From contig NZ_CM017505.1 of NCBI RefSeq assembly GCF_007273535.1, positions 1-64,000 on the forward strand: a DNA stretch of 64,000 nt. Reading direction: 5' to 3'. The position numbers were made by a program, and so were the translations under genes. This document shows positions 1-8,652 of the stretch, one piece after another; within the stretch, counting starts at the first letter, position 1, and every line of letters begins with the position of its first letter. The stretch comes from Niallia circulans. GTDB lineage: Bacteria > Bacillota > Bacilli > Bacillales > Cytobacillaceae. The notes below the pieces were generated by a model, which was given only the letters and a program-made list of their open reading frames with translations, was not told where the DNA came from and made no database searches.

Positions 1-79
1 TAACAAAAGGTTTATATTAGATCCCAACATATCAAGTAGATAAAATGAATTGATAATAAAACCTTTTTCTCATAGTGTT

Positions 80-127
80 ACACCCCGAAATTTAGAGTTA
101 AAATTTAACTTCGGGGTGTTTTTTTGG
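80..127 (+). terminator. Intrinsic terminator
   Basis: A 10-bp stem ACACCCCGAA / TTCGGGGTGT with an inner GTTAAA/TTTAAC dyad is followed by a run of T. The gene it ends lies left of the window. Confidence 0.75.
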
Positions 128-958
128 CTAAATGTCCGAACTTTAAACTGAAAATTGGTTCAAAGATTTGAAAAGTACTTGCTTTGAGTTATGAATGATT
201 ATAATACTGTATTCCCGGGTGGGTTAGTCGTATTTATTGTGCATTTACCAATGAATTTCTTATTTACTAACAAATCTGTACAAAAATCTGTCACTTCTCT
301 CATAAGGTAAAAGGAAAAGTTATATTTTATATAAATATTTTGATAGCATATATTTTTAAATTTTTAATCAATCATTGGATTATTTCATTAACTTTGTGAA
401 TAAATGTACTTAAACAAACCTGCCACTATAGTTCCACAAGTACATACGTAAAAGAAACTCCTTGGATGAATAAAAAAATGACACTATTATAAATAGCATC
501 ACTATTCTAAAATAGGATATATACCTAAATTAAAAGGCAAAAAGTGAAATGTATTATTCGAGGAGCTCACCTTCCATAATTCTAAATAAAATCCTATTTC
601 ATTTACAGTAAATGCTACGATTGAAAAAAAGATCCAATTAGTGGAATTATTAATTTATCACGTTTCTTTTTATTAATAGTATTTCCTAATTCAAACTAAT
701 TTGTCTAAACGGCTATTTAAGTAATAACTTTAAATTTAAATGCTTATTGAACTATCTGCCATCTTAGTAACACAAAAAACATTTCTAAATCGAGACTATA
801 TGATAGTCTAATTCTTATCAATCGATAAGGATAACAGGATTTACATATAGCAAAATATTGTGTTATCGTTTTTATAAACACACAATATATTGGGTCCTAT
901 TAGACTGTTCTTAGTCACCTTCCCTTTATACAATGAAGGGGGATAAGAAGATAAATTC
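128..958. other. Non-coding AT-rich stretch
   Basis: No convincing gene is visible. It holds one dispersed ACCTGCC repeat (about 392-445) and a 9-bp inverted repeat ATATTGTGT/ACACAATAT at 855-888 just upstream of the first small gene, which could be an operator or a weak terminator. Confidence 0.5.
392..445. repeat. Dispersed ACCTGCC repeat, copy 1
   Basis: The segment TTTGTGAA..ATGTACTTAAAC followed by AAACCTGCC and TTCCACAAG is a partial copy of the intergenic repeat best preserved at 6752-6846 and 10711-10800. Confidence 0.5.
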
Positions 959-1141
959 ATGTCAACAGCCAAGAATTTAGACTATTTCGGTAATATCTCG
1001 TTCGGTCAAAAAGTTATATACAACTGTAAAATACACTTTTGTTTCTTTAATCATGAAAATGGATTATTAGAAATAATAGATCCTGATACAAACTCTATTT
1101 TTTTAGTTAGACAAAAATCACTCGTTTATAGAATTAAGTAA
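959..1141 (+). CDS. Small hypothetical protein, 60 aa
   Basis: A 60-residue protein I do not recognise, with a mix of hydrophobic and charged residues and no clear signal peptide. A GGGGG-rich ribosome site lies about 16 nt upstream of the ATG, farther than usual, so the start is not certain. A strong terminator with the stem CCATCAAT/ATTGATGG follows the stop codon directly, which supports a real transcription unit. The same terminator follows the SdpR-like gene 600 bp downstream. Confidence 0.45.
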   Translation: MSTAKNLDYFGNISFGQKVIYNCKIHFCFFNHENGLLEIIDPDTNSIFLVRQKSLVYRIK

Positions 1142-1142
1142 G

Positions 1143-1176
1143 CCATCAATAGTTAGCATTGATGGTTTTGTTTTAT
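1143..1176 (+). terminator. Terminator, CCATCAAT type, copy 1
   Basis: Stem CCATCAAT (1143-1150) with ATTGATGG (1158-1165), then a T-rich tract. It is nearly identical to the terminator at 1744-1776. Confidence 0.75.
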
Positions 1177-1202
1177 TTCACCCTTCTTTCAGTCCCGCTA
1201 GT

Positions 1203-1391
1203 TCAATAAGTTATTTTTGCTTCATTTGAAAAGTTTGCACTAGCCCATTCACCCTCAGTCTTAAACAACTTATACACACCATTATAGTTCGTCGGCGATT
1301 CTTCTATCCAATTTAGGAGAGTACGAATAATTAACTCTTTATCTGGAAAAGATTCCGGGTATTGCCATTTCCATTTATTTTTTAGCCATGT
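1203..1391 (-). pseudogene. C-terminal remnant of an unknown gene
   Basis: On the minus strand an open frame of about 62 codons reads like real protein (for example KWQYPESFPDKELIIRTLL, then NGVYKLFKTEGEWASANF) and ends in TGA at 1203-1205. It has no start codon and meets an in-frame stop just upstream, next to the operator of the SdpR-like gene. I read it as the surviving 3' end of a decayed gene of unknown function. Confidence 0.4.
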
Positions 1392-1406
1392 TTACTTTTT
1401 ATGGTA

Positions 1407-1448
1407 TTCATAATAACATATAGTTAAATAGCTATATGTTATTATGAA
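1407..1448. promoter_or_regulatory. Operator of the SdpR-like autorepressor
   Basis: Perfect 17-bp inverted repeat arms (1407-1423 and 1432-1448; core ATAATAACATATAG) with an 8-nt spacer. The right arm runs into the GAAGGGGG ribosome site of the gene, so a bound repressor, or the RNA hairpin itself, could hide that site. ArsR/SdpR-family repressors typically bind such dyads in their own promoter. Confidence 0.7.
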
Positions 1449-1462
1449 GGGGGCTGGATAAT

Positions 1463-1741
1463 TTGATTGATGCTTATAAAGCACTTTCAGATACTACTAG
1501 AAGAAAAATTTTAGAACTTCTGAAGGAACGGGATATGACTGTAAATGAAATTACGGGGTATTTTAACATATCGCAGCCAAGTATATCTCATCATCTCTCT
1601 ATTTTAAAAAACAGTGGGTTAATTGAATCCAGTAAAGAAGGAAAGTATGTCAAATATTCATTGAATTTGACCGTACTTCATGAAATGATGGGATGGTTTA
1701 TGAAGTTGATGAATAAAGTGGAGGAAGAAAAATATAAGTAA
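1463..1741 (+). CDS. SdpR-family ArsR-type autorepressor
   Basis: A 92-residue winged-helix repressor. The N-terminal YKALSDTTRRKILELLKERD segment and the recognition-helix region ISQPSISHHLSILKNSGLI are the ArsR/SmtB fold. Overall length and spacing match SdpR, the autorepressor of the sdpRI immunity operon in Bacillus subtilis. There is no cysteine metal-binding motif, so metal sensing is unlikely. The start is TTG at 1463, preceded 9 nt upstream by GAAGGGGG. A 17-bp inverted repeat overlapping that ribosome site is the likely operator. Unlike sdpR, no sdpI-like membrane immunity gene follows; the gene is monocistronic and ends in a terminator. Its target other than itself is unknown. Confidence 0.85.
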   Translation: MIDAYKALSDTTRRKILELLKERDMTVNEITGYFNISQPSISHHLSILKNSGLIESSKEGKYVKYSLNLTVLHEMMGWFMKLMNKVEEEKYK

Positions 1742-1743
1742 AG

Positions 1744-1776
1744 CCATCAATAATTAGCATTGATGGTTTTTTTGTT
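1744..1776 (+). terminator. Terminator, CCATCAAT type, copy 2
   Basis: Stem CCATCAAT (1744-1751) with ATTGATGG (1759-1766), then seven T. It ends the SdpR-like gene. Confidence 0.8.
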
Positions 1777-1787
1777 TCATCCCTCGC

Positions 1788-1837
1788 TTATTAAACTGCC
1801 TCATTTCTTCCACAAGCAGTTATTCATTTATTAGAGG
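1788..1837. repeat. Dispersed repeat, copy 2 (divergent)
   Basis: TTAAACTGCC with TTTCTTCCACAAGC and GAGGAATACTG resembles the ACCTGCC/GGAATGCTGCC repeat family of this region. Confidence 0.45.
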
Positions 1838-1856
1838 AATACTGTAATATTATACT

Positions 1857-1893
1857 CTAATAAAAAGACTGCCTAAGCTAAGTAGCAGTCCTT
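1857..1893 (-). terminator. Terminator of the DUF3231 gene
   Basis: Read on the minus strand, GGACTGC and GCAGTC pair around a 12-nt loop and are followed by TTTTTATTA. Confidence 0.6.
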
Positions 1894-1920
1894 CTTTTGA
1901 CCATTATTTTAACTCACTAG

Positions 1921-2907
1921 CTAATGACTATCAATAGCGTGTGGTGGTCTTTCAAACCAGCCATTATTAATTAATAAATTCAAACCATCTTCTGCAAAAA
2001 GACCAATTTCACCAAAAAAGCGAGTATAATCAGCAGCAATATCACGTCTTAATGAAGCTGACAAGGCAGTTCCATAATTTCCTACACCAGCAGCTGAAAT
2101 CAATGAGGTATGATACATCATTAACTTATCCGAAAATGGAGTTTCTTTAATTGGTAGAACCAAATCATCCCAATTGTGTGGTGATGGTAAGGCATTATCT
2201 TGTAAGTAACTAGTAAAGATTTCAATATGTTTCTTAGTAATATTTTTACCTCTTTTCATATATCCTTTTAGATCAGCACAATGAACTACTTGACCGAAAC
2301 CTGTCAATAATGCTGATGCCAAATGATTAGTTTGTATATTTGAATACAAGTGGGTTATTTCCGCAGCCATTAATGGCCTTTGTTTTCCCAACCAACCTGC
2401 TAAGAACCCTTGTGTTTCTACCATATCTACTTCTTCTAGATAGGGAATATAGGGAGACCGAATCTCTAATCCCCTAGTTAAAAGTAAATCAGTTGTCTCA
2501 TTAAATAATTCCATAGTAGATGCGATACATGACATAAAGTGTTCTCTTATATCCTTCCGAAAAGTATGTGGTAGCACCACCCCATAGGTTGCTAAAGCGC
2601 CCTTTGTCATTTGCTTTGTATAAATAAGAAAAAATTCATCAGAGAATAATCTTGGTGAATCAACATTAACATCTTCATCCGTAAATCCTTGTGGGATAGC
2701 ATGGCCTTCTTCTTTAAAAATGTTTGTAATAACTTTGACATGTTGATATGACAAGTCTAATGCATGTTTTAATATAGCTTGAGTTTCTTTATCTTCAACT
2801 TTTGCCAAAAAGTATCTATACACACAAATAAAGAGAGAATCACTTATATAATTGGCCCATAACCCTCCAATTTCAGAGGAAGTTAAACGAATATGGTGTT
2901 CTTTCAT
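1921..2907 (-). CDS. DUF3231 family protein
   Basis: A 328-residue, mostly helical protein made of two related halves (about 1-160 and 167-328). Each begins with an LTxxEI..LW or FLAGWLGK helix and carries the histidine- and tyrosine-containing helices of DUF3231, a family found almost only in Bacillus-type spore formers and predicted to be ferritin-like. The biochemical role is not established. The ATG at 2907 is preceded 8 nt upstream by GGAGG. It is a single-gene unit with its own terminator at 1857-1893. No signal peptide or membrane segment is visible. Confidence 0.8.
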   Translation of the reverse strand: MKEHHIRLTSSEIGGLWANYISDSLFICVYRYFLAKVEDKETQAILKHALDLSYQHVKVITNIFKEEGHAIPQGFTDEDVNVDSPRLFSDEFFLIYTKQMTKGALATYGVVLPHTFRKDIREHFMSCIASTMELFNETTDLLLTRGLEIRSPYIPYLEEVDMVETQGFLAGWLGKQRPLMAAEITHLYSNIQTNHLASALLTGFGQVVHCADLKGYMKRGKNITKKHIEIFTSYLQDNALPSPHNWDDLVLPIKETPFSDKLMMYHTSLISAAGVGNYGTALSASLRRDIAADYTRFFGEIGLFAEDGLNLLINNGWFERPPHAIDSH

Positions 2908-3133
2908 AAAAATACCTCCACTTTTTCAATAAAGGTATTTTTTCCAAATTTTTTAAAAATATATATTTGATTTGAAGTTTAAGTATTATAAAGAGATTTT
3001 TCTTTTAGGTATGCAACCAGCTTTTTTGTATGGACTTTCTGGAGATTAACATTTTACATTATTTACAATATTCACATTGCAAATAATCGTTTATATAATT
3101 AATTTAGGATTAGTCTCCCATATACTAATCTAT

Positions 3134-3165
3134 TCTGGGGAGCAATTCATGATTAGCTCCCCAGA
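3134..3165. other. Perfect inverted repeat
   Basis: 10-bp arms TCTGGGGAGC / GCTCCCCAGA with a 12-nt loop and no T-run. It is a structural or regulatory dyad between the DUF3231 and GGDEF genes. Confidence 0.5.
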
Positions 3166-3182
3166 GAACTGTTTTCAGAAAC

Positions 3183-3212
3183 AAAAAAAGCCCCAAGTTT
3201 GGGACTTTTTTG
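3183..3212. terminator. Bidirectional terminator
   Basis: AAAAAAGCCCCAA pairs with TTGGGACTTTTTT with one mismatch. It lies downstream of the GGDEF gene on the minus strand. Confidence 0.7.
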
Positions 3213-3278
3213 AGCAAGTCTTTTTATTATTACATATAGAAAACATATGAAATTGGTAGAAACAATATGCTGGAAAAT

Positions 3279-4229
3279 TTAAAAATATTGATAGGTATTT
3301 TTACCACTTGATTTTGCTCGATACAAAGCGTTATCAGCTTTTTTTAGTAACGCAGTCAATGACTGTTCCTCTTTTGTATAAGAAACTATACCAATACTCG
3401 TGGATAAGCAAAAATCATTCGTATGAAAATCCCAAGTGGATAAACTAAGGATAAGGGTAGTTGCTATATCATCTATCATTCCTTTATCAATAAGACCAAT
3501 GAGATTAACAACAAATTCATCTCCACCTAAACGAAAAACAGCACCACTTAAAGTACTCTTACGAATTACTTCTTCTATCCTTAGTGAAACTTCCTTTAAG
3601 ACAAAATCTCCTGTCTCATGTCCTAATTTATCGTTAATTTGCTTGAAACCATCTAAATCTAAAAAGAGAATTATGCCTTCTTCTCTTGTATGTTGTTGAA
3701 AGAACCTTTCTAAGGAGTATCTGTTATAACAACCAGTTAAATGATCTCTACAAGCCATACTTTCTAACTCTAAATAGTACGAAAACATTTTTGCTAATTT
3801 TTCTATTAACTTGATACTATCAGCATGAAACGTTGTAGCTCTCTCTTGAACTGCACATAGCGTACCAAAAACTTCTCCATTTCTTAGAATTACTGGCACT
3901 CCTAAATAAGCATTTACATTGGTTGCTTGGTAAATTCTTTTTAATTTCACTAAGCTATCTTCCTTGCTAATATCTGTATAAACCAAAGCATTCCCTTTGG
4001 AAAAGTTAATCCTAGTACAAACTGCGGAATGGAGTGGAATACGTGATCCCTCATTAATATGGATGTTTTCCTTATTTTTAGCAACTTTTAAAATGTGCTG
4101 CTCCTTATTCGTAAAAGCACTTAAAAAGAAATAACCCTTCGGTATTATATTTTTTGCTAAGGTCAGAATGTCTATAGCAAGCTCATCGAAATTTTCGTAA
4201 AATTGATATTCATTTAAACCTTTTTTCAT
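3279..4229 (-). CDS. GAF-GGDEF diguanylate cyclase
   Basis: A 316-residue soluble protein that should make cyclic di-GMP from two GTP. Residues about 10-155 form a GAF-like sensor domain (VNAYLGVPVILRNGEVFGTLCAV is typical). The GGDEF domain starts at RDHLTGCYNR (about 160), with DLDGFKQINDKLGHETGD and an intact RLGGDEF signature near 235-241, then DNALYRAKSSGKN near the end. No RxxD inhibitory site lies upstream of GGDEF, so product inhibition may be absent. The ATG at 4229 has AAGGAG 11 nt upstream. The GAF ligand is unknown. A LOV-STAS photosensor gene lies upstream in the same orientation but with its own terminator. Cyclase activity is inferred from motifs only. Confidence 0.85.
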   Translation of the reverse strand: MKKGLNEYQFYENFDELAIDILTLAKNIIPKGYFFLSAFTNKEQHILKVAKNKENIHINEGSRIPLHSAVCTRINFSKGNALVYTDISKEDSLVKLKRIYQATNVNAYLGVPVILRNGEVFGTLCAVQERATTFHADSIKLIEKLAKMFSYYLELESMACRDHLTGCYNRYSLERFFQQHTREEGIILFLDLDGFKQINDKLGHETGDFVLKEVSLRIEEVIRKSTLSGAVFRLGGDEFVVNLIGLIDKGMIDDIATTLILSLSTWDFHTNDFCLSTSIGIVSYTKEEQSLTALLKKADNALYRAKSSGKNTYQYF

Positions 4230-4404
4230 CTAGTATAGAACTCCTTGTACTGTAACATTGGTTGATTAAGTCTCGTTTTTTTAGTATTTCCCTACTTGAT
4301 TCTATGTAATAAAGAAGTTTTTCTGCTTTTAACTTATTCTCTATTTCATCTTTTAAAAATTGAAGGTAGTATTTAACACTAGATTTTCTACTAAAATCCT
4401 TCAC
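4210..4404 (-). CDS. Possible small upstream protein, 64 aa
   Basis: A lysine-rich, helix-forming frame with a GTG start and no clear ribosome site, overlapping the first 20 bases of the diguanylate cyclase gene. It may be a small regulator coupled to that gene or a chance frame. I do not recognise it. Confidence 0.25.
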   Translation of the reverse strand: MKDFSRKSSVKYYLQFLKDEIENKLKAEKLLYYIESSREILKKRDLINQCYSTRSSILDEKRFK

Positions 4405-4463
4405 TTGAATAATGTTTTTACTTTATCGGAATTGTTTATCGAATTCCTTGCTAAATCTAAATA

Positions 4464-4490
4464 AAGACCACCAATAATGGAGGTCTTAGT
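4464..4490 (-). terminator. Terminator of the LOV-STAS gene
   Basis: AAGACC..CC and GG..GGTCTT form a stem around AATAAT, just past the LOV-STAS stop codon on the minus strand. Confidence 0.55.
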
Positions 4491-4588
4491 TAGTATGTAT
4501 AGGCAAAAAAATATATCTATAGCTCGTATACTATAATATCAAATTCAATAAGTAACATTAATTATGATTTTTCAATTTACACCGTAAG

Positions 4589-5395
4589 TTATATTTTATT
4601 TAGCGAAATAAACTCTAATGCTTTTTCACAAGTATTAAACGTTGTTAAATTATTTTCATAACTAAATTGCTTTATATCCCTAGCCATTTTTGGCTTAATA
4701 CCACTTATTACTAATTTAGCTCCCATTAATATTAGTATTTGGTTGATTGTATTTAAACCATTGTTAACCACTTCATCGTAATTTTCTAGGCCCTGTAAGT
4801 CAATAATAAAATATTCTTCTTTCTCCTTAGAAACATAACTAGCAATTTGGTTTACCAAACGATGAAATCTTAATTCTGTTAAATCGCCAATAATTGGTAG
4901 TATAGATGCATTTTCTTGAACCGAAATAATTGGTGTAGAAAGATCATTTACTTCTTTTATATATTGCTTTATTTCTTCTTCATGTCTTTTTTGAGTAGTT
5001 ATATCCTTTTGCAATCCTACAAAGTATAAACTCTTACTTTCCCCAACATAAATGGGGTGTAATGCCAACTCATTCCAAAACATTTCTCCATTCTTTTTAA
5101 AATTCCTTAAAATAACTACTATAGATTCTTTTTTGGCAATAGCGTTTCGTAAATTATCAACTTCAAGCTGTTCAGTATCGTCTCCCTGTAAAAACCTGCA
5201 GTTTTTACCTACAATGTCATTTGAGTGATAACCAGTTAATTTTTCAAACCCTTGATTTACGTATATAATTGGATTATCTACCTGATTGGGATCAGTAATG
5301 ACTATTCCTGTAGATACCCGATTAATAACTTCCCTTAGGAATTCATTTGTAAACATATCTTGTTGAATGAGCTCCAAACCTACACTCCTTTCCAA
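4589..5395 (-). CDS. LOV-STAS blue-light sensor (YtvA-like)
   Basis: A 268-residue protein with the domain order of YtvA, the blue-light input protein of the Bacillus general stress (sigma-B) stressosome. The N-terminal PAS/LOV domain (about 15-135) contains GKNCRFLQG, with Cys66 in the place of the flavin-adduct cysteine, and further LOV residues (NFKKNGEMFWNELALHPI, YFVGLQKDIT). A linker helix (about 136-150) leads to a STAS domain (about 155-268; EYFIIDLQGLENYDEV, LVISGIKPKMA). The STAS site has no obvious phosphorylatable Thr/Ser in the RsbR position, as in YtvA. FMN binding and photochemistry are inferred from the motif. No other stressosome gene is present here, so it would act on chromosomal partners. 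Confidence 0.88.
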   Translation of the reverse strand: MERSVGLELIQQDMFTNEFLREVINRVSTGIVITDPNQVDNPIIYVNQGFEKLTGYHSNDIVGKNCRFLQGDDTEQLEVDNLRNAIAKKESIVVILRNFKKNGEMFWNELALHPIYVGESKSLYFVGLQKDITTQKRHEEEIKQYIKEVNDLSTPIISVQENASILPIIGDLTELRFHRLVNQIASYVSKEKEEYFIIDLQGLENYDEVVNNGLNTINQILILMGAKLVISGIKPKMARDIKQFSYENNLTTFNTCEKALEFISLNKI

Positions 5396-6273
5396 CGAAA
5401 ATTCTATTCTATGGATTTACTCTCATATTGTTCCGTCTTAACTTAACACGCTCTGTATATATGTACAACTATAATGATTCTGTTTCTTTTGGCCTGGTTC
5501 TTAATTTATATGGTATCATTATTTACACTCTGTGTTTAAATTTTTATAACTATTAATAAATCCATAGAAATACTATTTATCCAACAAAGCTTCTCTATAT
5601 TTATCACCCGCCAGAAAACATTGTATTGCGATATAAAATATTTTAGTCTATAGTATTCAAGTATTTCAATTACTGCTTTTTTGTCATTTCTTCTCACCAT
5701 CAAGATTCATTTATTATATTAAGTTCATTTACTAACTTATAATTCTTGAATATAATTAAATTCTCCTCTTTTTTAATGCTTAATCATCAGGAAACCCTTT
5801 ATTCTCCAATATTTTAATTTTAGTTGATATTTGTCTCCATTCACTATTATTAATGTCAAGAATTGCTTATTAAATAAGCTAATTTGGTAAATTTAATGTG
5901 CAACTGACTTTTTGCTAAAGAACCTCGAAAGAAAAAAAAGAAAAACCTCTAAATAATAGAAGTTTTTCATTCGTGTATACATTACAACATTTATATGGAA
6001 TAGTTTACGCATTAGAACGTAGAATTTAATTTAGAAGTATTTTCCTTTAGTATCAATCTATATATTTATAATTTATCCATACTTACTCGCCATATACAAA
6101 AAAATATATAAAAAAAGTATAAAAATTGAATGGGTAGAGACAATTTTATACTTCCTCTATACATATATTTATTATATAACACTAAGGGGAAATAGTATAG
6201 ATATATTTTATATTCACGCTATGTGTGCCCCACTCTATACAATTAATAAATAATATTTATACTATAATACACA

Positions 6274-6306
6274 AATTACCTGATTGTCATTTTAATCAGG
6301 TAATTT
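6274..6306 (+). terminator. Strong hairpin
   Basis: Perfect 12-bp arms AATTACCTGATT / AATCAGGTAATT with an 8-nt loop and a short T-rich tail. Confidence 0.5.
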
Positions 6307-6559
6307 TAAGATGTATATCCTTCTAGAAAGTAAATAATCACATGGATGTGTTTGGAGTCACATATTATTTGTGTTTTAAATATAGGTAAACACGATAAGA
6401 ATGGAAAAAACCTATCTTATTACTGCTACCTTTTAAACATTATTACCTATATTAGAGTTTATATACCTTATAAAAAGTTATTACAATATATTAGTTTTTT
6501 CTATAAGTCGGAAAATAACTTGTTACTATAATGATGGAGTTAGACCAAATATCACGCTT

Positions 6560-6592
6560 AATGCCTTACTCTACTGAGTAGGGCATTTCTTT
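6560..6592 (+). terminator. Terminator-like hairpin
   Basis: AATGCCTTACTC pairs with GAGTAGGGCATT with one mismatch and is followed by TTCTTTA. Confidence 0.5.
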
Positions 6593-6751
6593 ATATCCTG
6601 GATTGGATATCAATAGGATGTAATATAGTAATTTTCTTTAATATAATTAAATTTTATAGGTGATGTAAAGCACTTTATATCAGTAATTAAGTAAAAAGAC
6701 TAAATTAAAGTTGGGAAAATTGATTGTAGCAAAATTAGGAATATTTATTTA

Positions 6752-6846
6752 CTTTGTGAAAACATGTACTTAAACTAACCTGCCACGTTTGTGACATAAG
6801 CTAGTTCTTCATTTATTACAGGAATGCTGCCACGTTTGTGACATGG
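6752..6846. repeat. Dispersed repeat, most complete copy
   Basis: Two linked half-units: TTAAACTAACCTGCC with ACGTTTGTGACATAAGC, then ACAGGAATGCTGCC with ACGTTTGTGACATGG. The same two-part layout occurs at 9590-9675 and 10711-10800, and partial copies occur elsewhere in 1-11 kb. Confidence 0.7.
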
Positions 6847-6972
6847 CAAAAGGCTTTCCCTCTATTAAAGGAAAGCCCTGCTTGAACCTATATGCTAATG
6901 GCGGCTGTTTAGAAAAAAACTTGTTAACTGGAATTTAAAAATGATTAACCACAACAATAATTTACGAATTTC

Positions 6973-7152
6973 TTAATAACTTTCTCCACTTTTTACTTTT
7001 TTCTTATGCTTCGAATTCTTTACAGCGGTTCTAATGTTTCGTATCATCCCCATATTTTCCCCTGTATATACCCATATTAAAGTGTAGATAATTTGTTGAA
7101 TCCCTATAACTAAAAAGGCACCTAGTATCAGTCCTAACATTAATGATGACAT
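6973..7152 (-). CDS. Small membrane protein, 59 aa
   Basis: A short gene with a textbook AAGGAGG ribosome site 8 nt before the ATG at 7152. The protein has one membrane helix (about residues 3-30, LMLGLILGAFLVIGIQQIIY onward) and a strongly basic C-terminal tail (NSKHKKKVKSGES). I do not recognise the family. It lies 30 bp downstream of an even smaller membrane-protein gene, so the two probably share a transcript. Confidence 0.6.
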   Translation of the reverse strand: MSSLMLGLILGAFLVIGIQQIIYTLIWVYTGENMGMIRNIRTAVKNSKHKKKVKSGESY

Positions 7153-7182
7153 ATAAAAATTCCTCCTTACATCCGAATTCTT

Positions 7183-7293
7183 TCAATTGTAGATTTCTTT
7201 AATGGAACGAAGTCTTTCCTTTTTGTTTGATGGAAAACCGACAATTATTATTACTATACCTAATCCCATTAATACTAAGGAATTTGCAAGCAT
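7183..7293 (-). CDS. Tiny membrane protein, 36 aa
   Basis: ATG at 7293 with AAGGGGG 5 nt upstream. One membrane helix (MLANSLVLMGLGIVIIIVGF) is followed by a charged tail (KKERLRSIKEIYN). Function unknown. A TATAAT-like -10 box on the minus strand lies at about 7321-7326. It probably forms a two-gene unit with the 59-residue membrane protein. Confidence 0.5.
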   Translation of the reverse strand: MLANSLVLMGLGIVIIIVGFPSNKKERLRSIKEIYN

Positions 7294-7383
7294 TTTGTCC
7301 CCCTTTAAGAGAAATAAATGATTATAGAATAATACGTTTAAATGAAATTTTGGTTTCATCTTCTTTCAATAACCTGCCCTATT

Positions 7384-7438
7384 AGTAACAGAGTAATAAA
7401 GAAGCATTAATCCTTACTGGATTAATGCCCCTGTTACT
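7384..7438. terminator. Extended hairpin
   Basis: An inner stem GCATTAATCC/GGATTAATGC (7404-7428) lies inside an outer stem AGTAACAG/CTGTTACT. It separates the tiny membrane-protein unit from the methyltransferase gene. Confidence 0.55.
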
Positions 7439-7606
7439 TTAAGCGCATTATTTCACAATTTTTTTATAGTAGATAACCTTCAAATTGAACCCCTGTTTTT
7501 TTGCCCTTGTTTGGCAATCATAATACCCTCTCATTTTTCATTCATTATTTTATCAGTTGTTTTTTTCCGATAAAAAGTAAAATTGGAATAAACATTTACC
7601 TTACTC

Positions 7607-8308
7607 TTACTCTTTATCTTTCTTTCGAATTTTCATCATTGTATTTGCATTTCTTTGGAACTCATATGGCACTCTAACTTCTTCAACTTCATACCCTTGA
7701 TTTTTGAGCATTTTCACAATCTCATCTAAATGCTCGTATCTGTTCCCAGTAAGGTCAACAAGTGGAAAGATACGAATTTCTTCTTTTACTACTCGAAGCA
7801 ATTCTTCAATCACATTCTGGTGGAATGCTTTATCAAGGCGATCACCGTATGTAAACAAAAAGTGAGCAGAGAGAATCAAGTCAAATTGTTCACTTTCAAA
7901 CGGTAGTGAAGGCAATGTAACAGGAATGTAGCGCTCAGGATTTTGTTTCATATCAGCTGCACAATCATTAAGCGCGCGGGTCCGATACTGCGCTAAATCT
8001 GTCACATCTTTAAAATAGTCAAACACGTACTGTGCTTTCGCTTTTTCTACGCTTTCCATCGCGTGTATAAGATCTTTTTCTCCTTTATTGGCAAGAGCTT
8101 CTCCCGGATGATAATATGCGATGTCACAGGCGGTCACGTCCAGTCCCTTTTGCTGGCTGATAGCGGTAAAAGAACACGCCCCTGCCGGACAGTCCAAAGT
8201 CTTTTTTCCTTCCATTTCTTCTGTCGAAAGCGAAAACATCGCCATATATTCCTCGAATGTTCTTCCGATAAAAACGATACGCTCCAAATCTACCCCATCT
8301 TTACTCAT
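7607..8308 (-). CDS. T-box-controlled class I SAM methyltransferase
   Basis: A 233-residue protein with a Rossmann-type methyltransferase core. Motif I is KTLDCPAGACSFTA (about 36-49), the acidic post-I residue is in VTACDIAYY, and motif IV/post-IV is EQFDLILSAHFLFTYGD, followed by a catalytic-domain strand near the C-terminus. The substrate cannot be told from sequence. The important context is the about 330-nt leader (8309-8646), which is a T-box riboswitch whose specifier reads UGG. Expression should therefore rise when uncharged tRNA-Trp accumulates, which suggests a role in tryptophan or indole metabolism, transport or response. ATG at 8308 has AAGGGGA upstream. Confidence 0.85.
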   Translation of the reverse strand: MSKDGVDLERIVFIGRTFEEYMAMFSLSTEEMEGKKTLDCPAGACSFTAISQQKGLDVTACDIAYYHPGEALANKGEKDLIHAMESVEKAKAQYVFDYFKDVTDLAQYRTRALNDCAADMKQNPERYIPVTLPSLPFESEQFDLILSAHFLFTYGDRLDKAFHQNVIEELLRVVKEEIRIFPLVDLTGNRYEHLDEIVKMLKNQGYEVEEVRVPYEFQRNANTMMKIRKKDKE

Positions 8309-8337
8309 AACTACTCATCCCCTTAATTTTCAGTATA

Positions 8338-8646
8338 AAAAAGGGTCCCTCATCCTAAAAAAGGACGAGAAACCCCGTGGTACCACCTTCGTTCGTTTAT
8401 TAAAAATAAACGCACTTTACTGTACAGAAACAATTTATAATTGCTCGATACATTGTCTCTTTTATCGGTGAGACTTTCCGCCATAACCTACTATTCGTTC
8501 AGCTTGGTTGCTCAGAAGCCCATTCAACAAAATTCCCACACTGATTCTCACCAACCATCAGCTCTCTAAAGTGTTCCTAATGTTTACTCACCTTCATCAT
8601 CGCATGTTTTATTTGGTTTTTATTTACCATTTATTACAATCAGTTT
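8338..8646 (-). promoter_or_regulatory. T-box riboswitch, Trp specifier
   Basis: The minus-strand leader has all T-box landmarks in order: the Stem I element AGAGAGCTGATGG and GGTGAGAATCAG (about 8545-8577), the specifier-loop context GAA-TGG-GCT..GAGC with TGG at 8520-8522, the conserved T-box AGGTGGTACCACGG (8375-8388), and an intrinsic terminator (stem GGTTTCTCGTCC/GGATGAGGGACC with wobbles, then T6 at 8337-8342). In known T-boxes uncharged tRNA pairs with the specifier and the GGNACC bulge to favour the antiterminator. Confidence 0.9.
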
Positions 8647-8652
8647 TTTTCT

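Larger units (their letters stand above)
5396..6972. other. Gene-poor AT-rich spacer
   Basis: About 1.6 kb with no convincing gene. It holds hairpins at about 5940-5967 (AAAAACCTCT/AGAAGTTTTT), 6274-6305, 6560-6587 and 6852-6877, and one dispersed repeat at 6752-6846. The row of hairpins suggests decayed genes or small untranslated transcripts. Confidence 0.5.

Noticed and set aside
6346..6531. A 61-codon plus-strand frame
   Set aside because: No ribosome site, tyrosine- and isoleucine-rich text typical of AT-rich non-coding DNA.
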